From contig NZ_JAUSPS010000047.1 in assembly GCF_030652775.1 (NCBI RefSeq), forward strand, positions 1-41,960: a DNA stretch of 41,960 nucleotides. Reading direction: 5' to 3'. Under the pieces are notes generated by a model. It had not been told where the DNA came from. It ran no database searches and saw nothing but the letters and a program-made list of their open reading frames with translations. The stretch is from Acetobacterium sp. GTDB taxonomy: Bacteria; Bacillota; Clostridia; Eubacteriales; Eubacteriaceae. The position numbers and the translations under genes are program-made. Positions 7,970 to 15,766 of the stretch are shown piece by piece; the first letter of the stretch is position 1; each line of letters begins with the position of its first letter.

Positions 7970-9424
7970 TTATTCAGCCAATTCTTCTTTAATATAAGTC
8001 ACCGCATTTTTTCCGGCCATCCGGCCTGAATTCACTGCAAAGCCCAGAGTATTGCCAGGCAATACAAAGACATAGTCCGGATTACAGACAGCATTAGCAT
8101 CGGTGCCGGCGGCATAAAGACCAGGTATTTTGATCAGACTGTTATCCACTACCTCAGTGTTATCGTTGATACGGATACCGCCAAGACTACCGTAGGCACT
8201 GGGCGCAAATTTCAGGGCATAGAATTTACTGCCATCCAGTGGGGTCATGTATTTGCGATCCTTATTGAACTGCGTATCGCCAGATTGGCACATGGCATTG
8301 TATTCAGTCATGCTGGCAACCAGACCAGCCTTGTCAATGCCGGTCTTTTCGGCCAGTTCTTCCAGAGAATCGGCCACATAAAAAACGTCACTGCCGTTTT
8401 TTATGTGTTCTTCCATTTCCTGCTTGAAATCATTCATATCCATGGACGAAGTCACCACGTTAATCAGATCAAAGCCGTTTTCTTCATATTTTTTCATGAT
8501 CTTATCATCGACAATGGAGAAAACAATCCGTTCTTTCTGTCGGGCAATGGCGTTCACCGAGAAGACCGGGTTTTCCACCACGGCCTCGTTGTAAAAACGC
8601 TTGCCATCGAGATTCACAAATACATTTGGCTGACGGAAGGGCAGTTCAATCGGAGCGTAACCGCCAGTGTTGGGTGCGAAGAAAACCAGCTCCATGTCCA
8701 TATAGTCTTTGCCCGCGCCGGCATCCCAGGCCATCTGAATACCGTCACCCGTGAGGCCAGGAATCCGGTAGGAAAAGAGATCTTTACCCCATTGATAAGG
8801 GGTGTACTTTTCAATAAATTCCGGATTGTCCCCAAAGCCGCCGGTGGTGATAATCACCGCACCGCCAAAAACTTCCAACTCACCATCTTTATCATTGGCG
8901 GCGACGCCGATGATTTCGCTGTCTTCTTTAATCAGTTCTTTAACTGGAGTCTCCAGCATAATCTTAACCCCCAGTTCTTCAGCCCGTTCGGTCATGGCTT
9001 TGATCATGGTTGCCGCAGCCCGAAGACCCGGTTTGCCGGATTTCGGCTGAACGATGTGCCAGGTGGCTTCAGAACCTGGAAAATATTTGGATGGCAGGGC
9101 AAATTCGACGCCCATGTCCTGAAGCCATTCAATCGTTCCTGCCGATTGATCGATATATTTTTTTACCAGTCTGGCATCAGATCGCCAGTGGGTGTAATCC
9201 ATGAATTTTTCGTAGGCCTGTTCTCTGGTAATTCCAATCAGGCGTTCTTTCTGAAGCTTGGTTTCAACGCCTAACAACCCCATGGCCATGTTGGCACAAC
9301 CGCCGGTGGTGTTGGCTTTTTCCAGAATGGTTACCTCGGCACCGTTTTCGGCTGCTGAAATAGCCGCTGCCAAACCGGCTGCACCGCCACCTACCACAAT
9401 CACATCTGTTTCAAATTCTCTCAT
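7970..9424 (-). CDS. FAD-dependent oxidoreductase, fumarate-reductase flavoprotein type (FAD_binding_2)
   Basis: A 484-residue flavoprotein. The N-terminal dinucleotide-binding motif is VIVVGGGAAGLAAAISAAENG (7-27 region) with the ribose-binding Glu in TILEKA. The C-terminal FAD region reads GLYAAGTDANAV then GNTLGFAVNSGRMAGKNA. This is the FrdA/urocanate-reductase/ketosteroid-dehydrogenase superfamily, which reduces or forms C=C bonds next to a carboxylate or carbonyl. It lacks heme, FMN-attachment and signal-peptide segments, so it is a cytoplasmic catalytic subunit. It is the last gene of an operon whose other two products carry Fe-S clusters and a GltD-type NAD(P)H site, the likely electron donors. 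The substrate is unknown: I do not see the full fumarate-specific C-terminal motif of FrdA/FccA. Confidence 0.88.
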   Translation of the reverse strand: MREFETDVIVVGGGAAGLAAAISAAENGAEVTILEKANTTGGCANMAMGLLGVETKLQKERLIGITREQAYEKFMDYTHWRSDARLVKKYIDQSAGTIEWLQDMGVEFALPSKYFPGSEATWHIVQPKSGKPGLRAAATMIKAMTERAEELGVKIMLETPVKELIKEDSEIIGVAANDKDGELEVFGGAVIITTGGFGDNPEFIEKYTPYQWGKDLFSYRIPGLTGDGIQMAWDAGAGKDYMDMELVFFAPNTGGYAPIELPFRQPNVFVNLDGKRFYNEAVVENPVFSVNAIARQKERIVFSIVDDKIMKKYEENGFDLINVVTSSMDMNDFKQEMEEHIKNGSDVFYVADSLEELAEKTGIDKAGLVASMTEYNAMCQSGDTQFNKDRKYMTPLDGSKFYALKFAPSAYGSLGGIRINDNTEVVDNSLIKIPGLYAAGTDANAVCNPDYVFVLPGNTLGFAVNSGRMAGKNAVTYIKEELAE

Positions 9425-9457
9425 TGTTTTTCTCCTTCTATTTATATCTTTTTCTAT

Positions 9458-10144
9458 TTATTCACTTTTTCGCCGTCGTTTTCGGGACATTAACCCACTA
9501 GCTTCGGTTTCCACCTGAAAGCTGCCCGCTGGAATGGGTGCCTCCGGTAACTTTGGCAGAACCGCCCCTGCCCGAATAATCGCTTTGTCGTCGCAGACAT
9601 CCTCGCAGGCACCGCAACGGTTGCAGAGGGAGACATCAATCACATGGATCAGCCGATCCCCGCCAGCAATAGCACTCACCGGGCAGATATCCACACATTT
9701 ACTACAGCCGGTACAGGTTTCGGGGGCTACATAAAAGGTTAATAGCTTATTGCAGACCAAGGTATCGCAGCGTTTTCGCTTGATATGTCTGGTAAGATCC
9801 TCGGCGTTTTCGGCAATCCGCTGACTAACAATTCTCCCCACTTCCTTACCATAGTCACAGCCAGATCCCAGCACCAGATCGGCTGAGATATCCTTGATGA
9901 TTTCCACATCCTGCTCCCGGCCCAATCCTTGGGTAATACTCTCGGTGACCACCGCCAGCTGTAGCAAACCTTCCCGGCAGATCACACACTCCCCACAACT
10001 GTTGCGCCGGGTATGATCGGTAAAACGCCGCAGTTGATCCACTGGGCAGGGGTTTTTTTTAACTTCTGTAAAGGAGGATAGCACAAAGCGTTTAATCTCA
10101 TCCAGAGATGCCATTTTCCATTGTTTTCTGATTTTACTTTCCAT
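9458..10144 (-). CDS. NuoF C-terminal-like Fe-S protein fused to a 2[4Fe-4S] ferredoxin domain
   Basis: A 228-residue electron-transfer protein. Residues about 45-125 match only the C-terminal [4Fe-4S] domain of NuoF/HydB: SCGECVICREG supplies three Cys and SGCDYG the fourth. The NADH- and FMN-binding parts of NuoF are absent by design, since the start and ribosome site are normal. Residues about 140-195 hold two ferredoxin motifs, CTGCSKCVDICP and CNRCGACEDVCD; the last has Asp where Pro is usual. A basic tail (RKRRRKSE) ends the protein. It lies 11 bp after the NuoG-GltD gene and 33 bp before the flavoprotein gene, and so would wire the NAD(P)H module to the flavoprotein. Confidence 0.88.
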   Translation of the reverse strand: MESKIRKQWKMASLDEIKRFVLSSFTEVKKNPCPVDQLRRFTDHTRRNSCGECVICREGLLQLAVVTESITQGLGREQDVEIIKDISADLVLGSGCDYGKEVGRIVSQRIAENAEDLTRHIKRKRCDTLVCNKLLTFYVAPETCTGCSKCVDICPVSAIAGGDRLIHVIDVSLCNRCGACEDVCDDKAIIRAGAVLPKLPEAPIPAGSFQVETEASGLMSRKRRRKSE

Positions 10145-10155
10145 CTTATCCCTTC

Positions 10156-12270
10156 CTATTTAATCCCGTAACTGGCCCAGATTCGAGGTTTCGTGATGGC
10201 CACCCGCATGTCACACTGGAGACAGCGTACCGCTTCGTTGCAGGCTTCCTCTGCTGCTAAACAATGGTTCACGGCAGAAAAGTCGGCAGTCCGCTGGTCT
10301 GGGTTTTCCTGGATCGGTATCTCCCGTTTTTTACCAAGAAAGGTATCGTCCCGACCCAGATAAGTCCCTGCAACTTTTTCCCGAGACAGCATCTCCTCGA
10401 TTTTTCCATCGCCGCCCAAAGCCAGATCCATGGCTATGGCCGCTTTTCGACCGGAGGCGATGGCGCGGATCACTGAATGGGTACCGTAAGAGACATCCCC
10501 AGCCAGATAGACCGATTTATCTGCCGTCTTCACCTCATCCACCGATCCGATGCAGTTTCCAGGAGTCAGCGGCAGATCCCATCCGGCCGGAATTTCGGGA
10601 CGCTGTCCAATAGCAAAGATAATGGTGTCCGCCGGAATCACATGGTCTGAATCCGGAGCCAGCTCCAGCTGCATTTTTTTGTTGTCATCTAGATTAAAAC
10701 TTTTCACCTTTTGGCAACAGACCCCAGTTGCCCGACTACCCTGATGTTCAATGGCATTAAAGGAAGTATTATTAATGATTTTGATCCCTTCTTCCAGTCC
10801 TTCTTCGATTTCGTCCAGACTGGCAGTCATCCCGACCCGACTTTCCAGACACAGGATGGTTACCTCTCCAGCACCCAAGCGGCGGGCGGTGCGGGCACAA
10901 TCAAAAGCCACATTTCCGCCGCCGAGCACCACTACCTTGCCCTGAAGGATCGGCGCTTGATTCAGAGCCGCTTTTCTCAGAAAGTCGATATTTTCTTCCA
11001 CATTGTCACAGTTCGCACCGTCAATCGGCAACCGGGTACCCTTTCCGGCACCGATGGCAATCAGAATTTCATCATAGCCCGATTTTTTCAAGGCCTCCAG
11101 ATCGGATATTTCGGTACTGGTACAAATCTCAACTCCCATATCGGTAATGATGGCAATTTCGGCCGCCACTGCTTCACGAGGCAATCGGTAGCTGGGAATT
11201 CCGGTTGTTAGCATGCCCCCGGCCACTGGCATTTTTTCAAACACAGTGACTGCATGACCGGATTTTTTCAGATAATAGGCTGCTGTCAACCCCGCCGGAC
11301 CACTGCCAATGACGGCTACTTTTTTACCGCTGTTCGGTTTGACCACGATCTTTTCTTTCCAGAGTCCCTGATCCTGAGTAGCGGCAAATTTTTTGAGTTC
11401 CCGGATCGACAGAGCTTCGTTAATTTCCTTCCGACGGCAGACATCTTCACAAAAGGCCATGCACACATATCCCAACGAATGGGGAAAAGGTGCCCGCTCC
11501 CGGATCACGGCAATGGCTTCCTGATCGTCACCTTCTTTAATCGCCCGGATGTACTTGGGTACATTAATCTGTGCAGGACAGCCTGACCGACAGGGCACCA
11601 GACCAATTTCCCGGTTGAGATCATCGGAAAAAACGCCGTCCTTGTCCTGAAGGGCACCGGTGGGACAGACTTCCACGCAGGCACCACAGAACCGACAACC
11701 TTCTTCTGTCATCAAGTGATGGTTTTTTACATCCACCATGATTCGATCATCCGCCATCACCGCATAATCCAACACGTCCACACCCCGCAGATCCCGACAA
11801 GCCCGGACACAGCGCCCGCAGGACACACAACGGTTCAAATCCCGAACAAACAATGGGTTGGCCGTATTTACCGGGACGGCATTCAAGGTTCGTTTAAGTC
11901 GGGCAGTGCTGACTCCCAGATACTGAATCAGAGACTGGAGCTCGCATTTTAAATACTTGGGACAGGTGGTACAGTCATCCACATGGTTGGCCAGCATCAA
12001 CTCCATCGACAACCGCCGCATGGCATTGAGTTTCTCAGTTTTCGAGTAAATGACCATGTTTTCTTCTACTCGGGTTGAACAGGCGGTTTTAATCTCATCC
12101 ACCCCTTCGATTTCTATCACGCAAAGCCGGCAGGCTCCAATATCCGGCAGATCCGGATGGTGGCATAAATGCGGGATGTACAGGTCTGCCTTCAGGGCTG
12201 CATGTAAAATACTGTCCCCCGAATCCACCAACAGCACATGCCCGTCAATCGTTATCGATACCGTTTTCAA
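10156..12270 (-). CDS. NuoG N-terminal / GltD-type NAD(P)H oxidoreductase fusion
   Basis: A 704-residue protein with these parts in order: a [2Fe-2S] ferredoxin (C36, C47, C50, C64); the NuoG His-Cys3 cluster site (H96, C100, C103, C109); two [4Fe-4S] motifs (CVSCGRCVRAC and CRFCGACVEVCP); a linker with CRSGCP; then a GltD/NfnB-like domain with two dinucleotide sites, VAVIGSGPAGLTAA (FAD) and VVVLGGGNVAFDCA (NAD(P)H). It should oxidise NADH or NADPH at FAD and pass electrons to its Fe-S chain. It is first in the operon. The start is TTG at 12270 with GGAG about 8 nt upstream; no in-frame ATG is better placed. Confidence 0.9.
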   Translation of the reverse strand: MKTVSITIDGHVLLVDSGDSILHAALKADLYIPHLCHHPDLPDIGACRLCVIEIEGVDEIKTACSTRVEENMVIYSKTEKLNAMRRLSMELMLANHVDDCTTCPKYLKCELQSLIQYLGVSTARLKRTLNAVPVNTANPLFVRDLNRCVSCGRCVRACRDLRGVDVLDYAVMADDRIMVDVKNHHLMTEEGCRFCGACVEVCPTGALQDKDGVFSDDLNREIGLVPCRSGCPAQINVPKYIRAIKEGDDQEAIAVIRERAPFPHSLGYVCMAFCEDVCRRKEINEALSIRELKKFAATQDQGLWKEKIVVKPNSGKKVAVIGSGPAGLTAAYYLKKSGHAVTVFEKMPVAGGMLTTGIPSYRLPREAVAAEIAIITDMGVEICTSTEISDLEALKKSGYDEILIAIGAGKGTRLPIDGANCDNVEENIDFLRKAALNQAPILQGKVVVLGGGNVAFDCARTARRLGAGEVTILCLESRVGMTASLDEIEEGLEEGIKIINNTSFNAIEHQGSRATGVCCQKVKSFNLDDNKKMQLELAPDSDHVIPADTIIFAIGQRPEIPAGWDLPLTPGNCIGSVDEVKTADKSVYLAGDVSYGTHSVIRAIASGRKAAIAMDLALGGDGKIEEMLSREKVAGTYLGRDDTFLGKKREIPIQENPDQRTADFSAVNHCLAAEEACNEAVRCLQCDMRVAITKPRIWASYGIK

Positions 12271-12334
12271 TTAACACACTCCATTTCATTTATACGCTTA
12301 GTTTGAATGATTTTTCCTCATTTCTAAAACAAAC

Positions 12335-12397
12335 AGTATCTCGGTTGATGCTGCAATACCGTCAATTGTTACATTGTGTCGTTTGCATTAGGACAAA
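12335..12397 (-). promoter_or_regulatory. Candidate promoter and activator site of the flavoprotein operon
   Basis: On the minus strand TTGACG (12360-12365) and GATACT (12335-12340) are 19 bp apart, the over-long spacing typical of promoters activated by MerR proteins. Upstream of the -35 lies TTTGTCCTAATGCAAA (12382-12397), which resembles the perfect dyad TTTGCCCTAGGGGCAAA near the divergent merR start. The operator is not inside the spacer, as classic MerR sites are, so the assignment is tentative. I see nothing else in 12398-12508. Confidence 0.5.
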
Positions 12398-12508
12398 CAC
12401 GACATAGCCTGTCCGATCCCCGCAGCAAACAACTGATTAACAATTGATCGTACGGTAGCAGTCTTCCAACACAGTTCTGTCGCCGAAAAAAAATCCAGTT
12501 ACTATCGC

Positions 12509-12567
12509 TTGACTGTTAAATATCAATCAATTTATAATGAGACTATAAGGTTTGCCCTAGGGGCAAA
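12509..12567 (+). promoter_or_regulatory. merR promoter with downstream dyad
   Basis: TTGACT (12509-12514) and TATAAT (12533-12538) lie 18 bp apart. Just downstream, TTTGCCC-TAG-GGGCAAA (12551-12567) is a perfect 7-bp-arm palindrome within the transcribed leader, 14 bp before the GTG start, where a bound regulator would block its own transcription. A related sequence lies at 12382-12397. Confidence 0.7.
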
Positions 12568-12581
12568 GTCAAGGGGAAAGT

Positions 12582-13409
12582 GTGAAAAAAATAAAAAAAT
12601 TATATTCGATTGGCGAAGTATCCCAGATTCTCAATATTCCCACCAAAGCTTTGCGCAATTATGATCAATTAAATCTCCTCAAACCCGAGCAGGTGGATGT
12701 CCAAACCAAATATCGCTATTACAGCTACGACCAGTTTTTTACTATCGATGTGATCCGCTATCTCAATAAGGTGCTTTTTGTTCCCCTTGAAGAAATTCGG
12801 GAGCTGATGGGCGAAAACAAAGACCACCAGAAACTACAGAAGCTGCTGGAGGCCCACAAAAATCAGCTTGATCAGAAAATATCTGAGCTGGAATATTCTA
12901 AACAGTTCACCGAAGAGCTGATCACCGATATCAAATACCGGGAAAATCGTGATGAAGAAATCCTCATTCACGAAGAGTATCTACTCTCGCGTAACCTCTA
13001 TTACAAAGAGCTGGATGTATCCATTTACGATCTGGACAAGCATGTCAGCCGGATCAGCATCGACTCCGGTAATATCCACAACCGGGAAAACAATATGATG
13101 TGCACCCTCTATTCCATTGCCGATTATGAAAAAAGCCAGGCTCTGAACGTCAAAGGCTTTGGCATCTTTTCGGACAAAAAAATTCCCGGACTTAAATCGA
13201 AACTTATCCCGGAGGGGCGCTATCTAAATCAGCACTTTCTGTATTCTGAAGAAAACTGTCTGGCTGCCCTGAGAAATCTGATCCGCTACAGTCTCACCCA
13301 CGATATTAGACTGGACGATACGGTTTATCTGATTTCCCGGATGGTCAAGGTTTCGGCCAATACCAAGTACGATTATTACATGGATCTGCAGATCATGCGA
13401 AAATTCTAA
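12582..13409 (+). CDS. MerR family regulator with BmrR-like effector domain
   Basis: A 275-residue regulator. The N-terminal winged helix (about 7-75) shows LYSIGEVSQILNIPTKALRNYDQLNLLKP and KYRYYSYDQF. A dimerisation coiled coil covers about 85-120, and a C-terminal GyrI-like domain (about 130-275) probably binds an organic ligand, as in BmrR. The start is GTG at 12582 with AAGGGG ahead. It is transcribed away from the NuoG-GltD/NuoF/FrdA-like operon and is the obvious candidate to activate it in response to its substrate; that link is inference from position and the paired dyads. Confidence 0.88.
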   Translation: MKKIKKLYSIGEVSQILNIPTKALRNYDQLNLLKPEQVDVQTKYRYYSYDQFFTIDVIRYLNKVLFVPLEEIRELMGENKDHQKLQKLLEAHKNQLDQKISELEYSKQFTEELITDIKYRENRDEEILIHEEYLLSRNLYYKELDVSIYDLDKHVSRISIDSGNIHNRENNMMCTLYSIADYEKSQALNVKGFGIFSDKKIPGLKSKLIPEGRYLNQHFLYSEENCLAALRNLIRYSLTHDIRLDDTVYLISRMVKVSANTKYDYYMDLQIMRKF

Positions 13410-13626
13410 AAAACTGTTTTTGGCTGAATTTCCAAAGCGAAAAAGCAATAAATTTGGTTAAAATCGAAGCTACGATCTAATCGTCGCAACTTTCCCGGTG
13501 TAATCGGTTAGACAAAGTCTTGATAAAAAAGCCTGGCCGATTACCACGTTTTAAGTTATACTCATCAATTGTGACAAGCTATGTTTTTTCTAAAACACGA
13601 TCAACTACTAAAGCAGGTGAAAAGCA

Positions 13627-14439
13627 ATGCCAGAACTACCAGAAGTCGAAACCGTTCGCCGAACGTTGAAAAATTTTATTATTGGCAAAAAAATTAAGGA
13701 AATCCGGGTTCATTACGATAAGATCGTCGCCGGTGATACGAATGATTTCGTAGCGTCACTAACCGGACAAACCATTCGGGATATTGATCGGGTGGGGAAA
13801 TATCTGATCTTTATTTTGGATCATGATGCCTTTATTTCGCATTTACGGATGGAAGGCAAGTATAATATTGTCGACGCTTCAAAGCCGCTAAACAAACATG
13901 AACATCTTACCTTTGTTTTTAGTGATGGCACCGAATTACGTTATCAGGACACCCGTAAATTTGGTCGTTTAGAACGGGTAAGCAAAGAAACCTATCGTCA
14001 TGATTTACCGCTTTGTAAACTTGGCTCTGAACCATGGAACGCCGATCCTAAAGAGATCTATGCAAAAATACATAAAAGTAGTCTGCCGATTAAAACCTTG
14101 TTACTCAATCAAACCATTATGACTGGAATCGGCAATATCTACGCCAATGAAATCTGTTTTAGAATGAAAATGCATCCCGCTACCCCCGGAAAACGGGTCA
14201 GTAAAAAGCGGGTCGTTGAATTAATCGCCGTATCGAAAGAAATTCTGGAGCAGGCCATTGCCCAGGGCGGAACGACGATACACTCTTTTGACGCCAATGG
14301 CATTACCGGGTTGTTTCAGGTACAGTTACAGGTGCATACCCAAAAAGTCTGTCCGGTATGCAATGGCGCTATCACCAAGGAAATGGTTGGTGGCCGAGGG
14401 ACTTATTATTGTAAAGCGTGTCAAAAAAAGAAGGGCTAA
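13627..14439 (+). CDS. mutM: Formamidopyrimidine-DNA glycosylase (Fpg/MutM)
   Basis: A 270-residue base-excision repair enzyme that removes 8-oxoguanine and formamidopyrimidines and nicks the abasic site. The N-terminus MPELPEVETVRR supplies the catalytic Pro2 (Schiff base) and Glu3. The helix-two-turn-helix segment NQTIMTGIGNIYANEICF and the C-terminal zinc finger (CPVC then CKAC, with GGRGTYY between) are intact. Length is normal for the family. AGCAGGTG lies ahead of the ATG. It appears monocistronic; no clear terminator was found in 14440-14586. Confidence 0.97.
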   Translation: MPELPEVETVRRTLKNFIIGKKIKEIRVHYDKIVAGDTNDFVASLTGQTIRDIDRVGKYLIFILDHDAFISHLRMEGKYNIVDASKPLNKHEHLTFVFSDGTELRYQDTRKFGRLERVSKETYRHDLPLCKLGSEPWNADPKEIYAKIHKSSLPIKTLLLNQTIMTGIGNIYANEICFRMKMHPATPGKRVSKKRVVELIAVSKEILEQAIAQGGTTIHSFDANGITGLFQVQLQVHTQKVCPVCNGAITKEMVGGRGTYYCKACQKKKG

Positions 14440-14586
14440 AGTTTTTAAAACCACTTGAATACAAACAGAATCCGTAACTGCACAAAAGCCATCATCTTGA
14501 TTCTTTTTTTATCATTTTCATTCACCTGTGGAATTAACATGGTACAGTAAGCCAAAACTATTATTTCAAATTATAGGGAGTTTTAA

Positions 14587-14952
14587 ATGAAAATCCGCAA
14601 TGATTATACCTGCCCCCTTGAGATTGTCCACGACATTATCAAAGGCAAATGGAAAACAATTATCATTTTTCAGATGAGATCTGCTTCTGTTTCTCTTTCT
14701 GACCTGGAAAAAAGCATTACCGGCATCAGCCAAAAAATGCTCCTGCAGCAATTAAATGAGCTTCGGCAATTTGGCCTCGTTGACAAAGAAAACGCTCCGG
14801 GTTATCCGCTTCATGTTGATTACTATCTCACCGAACGGGGCCAACGGATCCTCAAGGCCATTGAAATCATGCAGGAAGTTGGGATCGACTATATGGTTGA
14901 ACACCAGCTGACTGATATCTTGGATCAAAAGGGCATCTGCTATCGCAAATGA
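14587..14952 (+). CDS. HxlR family transcriptional regulator
   Basis: A 121-residue winged-helix protein. The HxlR hallmarks are present: CPLEIVHDIIKGKWKTIIIF, then the SLSDLEKSITGISQKMLLQQLNEL recognition region and the wing YYLTERGQRI. Cys9 sits at the position of the redox-active N-terminal Cys of HxlR sensors such as YodB and HypR, so electrophile or oxidant sensing is possible. It lies about 100 bp upstream of a cysteine hydrolase frame whose promoter carries a dyad next to its -35, and that gene is the likely target. Ribosome site AGGGAG lies 7 nt ahead of the ATG. Confidence 0.92.
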   Translation: MKIRNDYTCPLEIVHDIIKGKWKTIIIFQMRSASVSLSDLEKSITGISQKMLLQQLNELRQFGLVDKENAPGYPLHVDYYLTERGQRILKAIEIMQEVGIDYMVEHQLTDILDQKGICYRK

Positions 14953-14979
14953 TTGTTTTTTTCTCCTTCCAACAAACCA

Positions 14980-15045
14980 TACCCACAAAAAAGTGGGTAA
15001 TTTACCTCCTGATCAAGATGACTTATACTGTAAAAAACGAGGAGG
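14980..15045 (+). promoter_or_regulatory. Cysteine-hydrolase promoter with adjacent dyad and ribosome site
   Basis: TACCCAC-A6-GTGGGTA (14980-14999) is a perfect 7-bp-arm inverted repeat ending one base before a -35-like TTTACC (15001-15006). TATACT (15024-15029) follows after exactly 17 bp, and GGAGG lies at 15041-15045. The dyad is a candidate HxlR operator. Promoter and ribosome site look fully functional although the gene behind them lacks a start codon. Confidence 0.65.
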
Positions 15046-15053
15046 TTTAAGAA

Positions 15054-15605
15054 AAGAAAAAAGCATTAATACTAATTGATATCCAAAACGATTATTTTGC
15101 CGGTGGTCGTTTTGAGCTTAATCAGCCGGTCGCCGCTGCCCAAAACGCTAAACGCGCCTTAGCCTATTTTAGAAAAAAAGGGCTTCCCATCTTTCATGTT
15201 CAGCATATCAACATAAACACAGCGGCGCCCTTTTTCATCGCCGAGACCGAGGGTGTCAATATCAATACGCTGGTATCGCCCTTTCCCGGGGAAAAGATAA
15301 TTATCAAAAATACCCCGGATAGTTTCTTCAATACGGATTTGCTTCAACTACTAAAAGAATCGGCCATCGAACAGCTGGTGATCTGCGGCATGATGAGCCA
15401 TATGTGCGTCGACACCACGGTGCGTTCAGCCAAAAGACTGGGATTTGAAATCGAATTATTGAGCGACGCCTGCACCACCAGAGATTTACTTTGGGAGAAT
15501 GCCCCGATTCCTGCTGAACTTATCCACACTACTTTTATGGCCGCCTTGCAAAATACCTTTGCCGATGTGAAGCGCACCGAGACATTTATAAAATCCGACT
15601 CCTAA
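15054..15605 (+). CDS. Isochorismatase-family cysteine hydrolase lacking a start codon
   Basis: The frame is open for 183 codons and encodes a full-length family member: ALILIDIQNDYFAGG carries the catalytic Asp, IIKNTPDSFF the Lys, and ICGMMSHMCVDTTVR the cis-peptide loop and nucleophile Cys. A perfect GGAGG sits 8 nt before 15054, but the codon there is AAG, not ATG; a TAA lies 3 nt further upstream and no ATG, GTG or TTG occurs in frame until the TTG at 15339, past half the protein. Either one base changed (ATG to AAG) and the gene is now silent, or a rare start such as ATA/ATT is used, or the sequence has an error. Substrates of the family include nicotinamide, isochorismate and carbamoyl compounds; not specified here. 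Confidence 0.75.
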   Translation, partial: KKKALILIDIQNDYFAGGRFELNQPVAAAQNAKRALAYFRKKGLPIFHVQHININTAAPFFIAETEGVNINTLVSPFPGEKIIIKNTPDSFFNTDLLQLLKESAIEQLVICGMMSHMCVDTTVRSAKRLGFEIELLSDACTTRDLLWENAPIPAELIHTTFMAALQNTFADVKRTETFIKSDS

Positions 15606-15639
15606 AAAACGGCTTGCTTTATTACAATAAGACAAGCCG
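15604..15639 (-). terminator. Terminator hairpin, downstream end of the ABC importer operon
   Basis: CGGCTTG (15610-15616) and CAAGCCG (15633-15639) form a stem; the loop can pair further. On the minus strand it is followed by T6 (complement of 15604-15609), so it mainly ends leftward transcription. It also directly follows the stop of the plus-strand hydrolase and may serve both. Confidence 0.75.
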
Positions 15640-15730
15640 CTGATTCGGCATTTTTATCTGCTTGGCATTAACCTGTCACAACCACAATTGATATAAATGG
15701 ACGGGTTATCGCAATACAAATGAGCCACCA

Positions 15731-15756
15731 AAAACGCTTCGTATCCAAAGCGTTTT
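15731..15756 (-). terminator. Second hairpin after the importer permease gene
   Basis: AAAACGCTT and AAGCGTTTT (9-bp arms, 8-nt loop) lie 11 bp after the stop of the last permease gene. On the minus strand the right arm ends in a T5 run. It is probably the primary terminator of the operon, backed up by the hairpin at 15604-15639. Confidence 0.7.
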
Positions 15757-15766
15757 CTCCCCTTCC

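Noticed and set aside
8285-9274. A 329-codon plus-strand frame opposite the FrdA-like flavoprotein
   Set aside because: It is rich in His/Phe, has no family features and is the complement of a well-supported FAD enzyme; a shadow frame.
10711-11211. A 166-codon plus-strand frame opposite the NuoG-GltD gene
   Set aside because: It lies antisense to the strongly conserved GltD domain, with no ribosome site or recognisable motif.
7970-12270. Electron-bifurcating hydrogenase or complete Nuo-type dehydrogenase
   Set aside because: There is no H-cluster domain, no NuoF NADH/FMN domain, no NuoE and no membrane subunit; the catalytic subunit is an FrdA-type flavoprotein.
13480-13550. GTAATCGG/CCGATTAC repeat between merR and mutM as terminator or operator
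   Set aside because: The loop is over 30 nt and no T-run follows; 8-bp arms at this distance may be chance.
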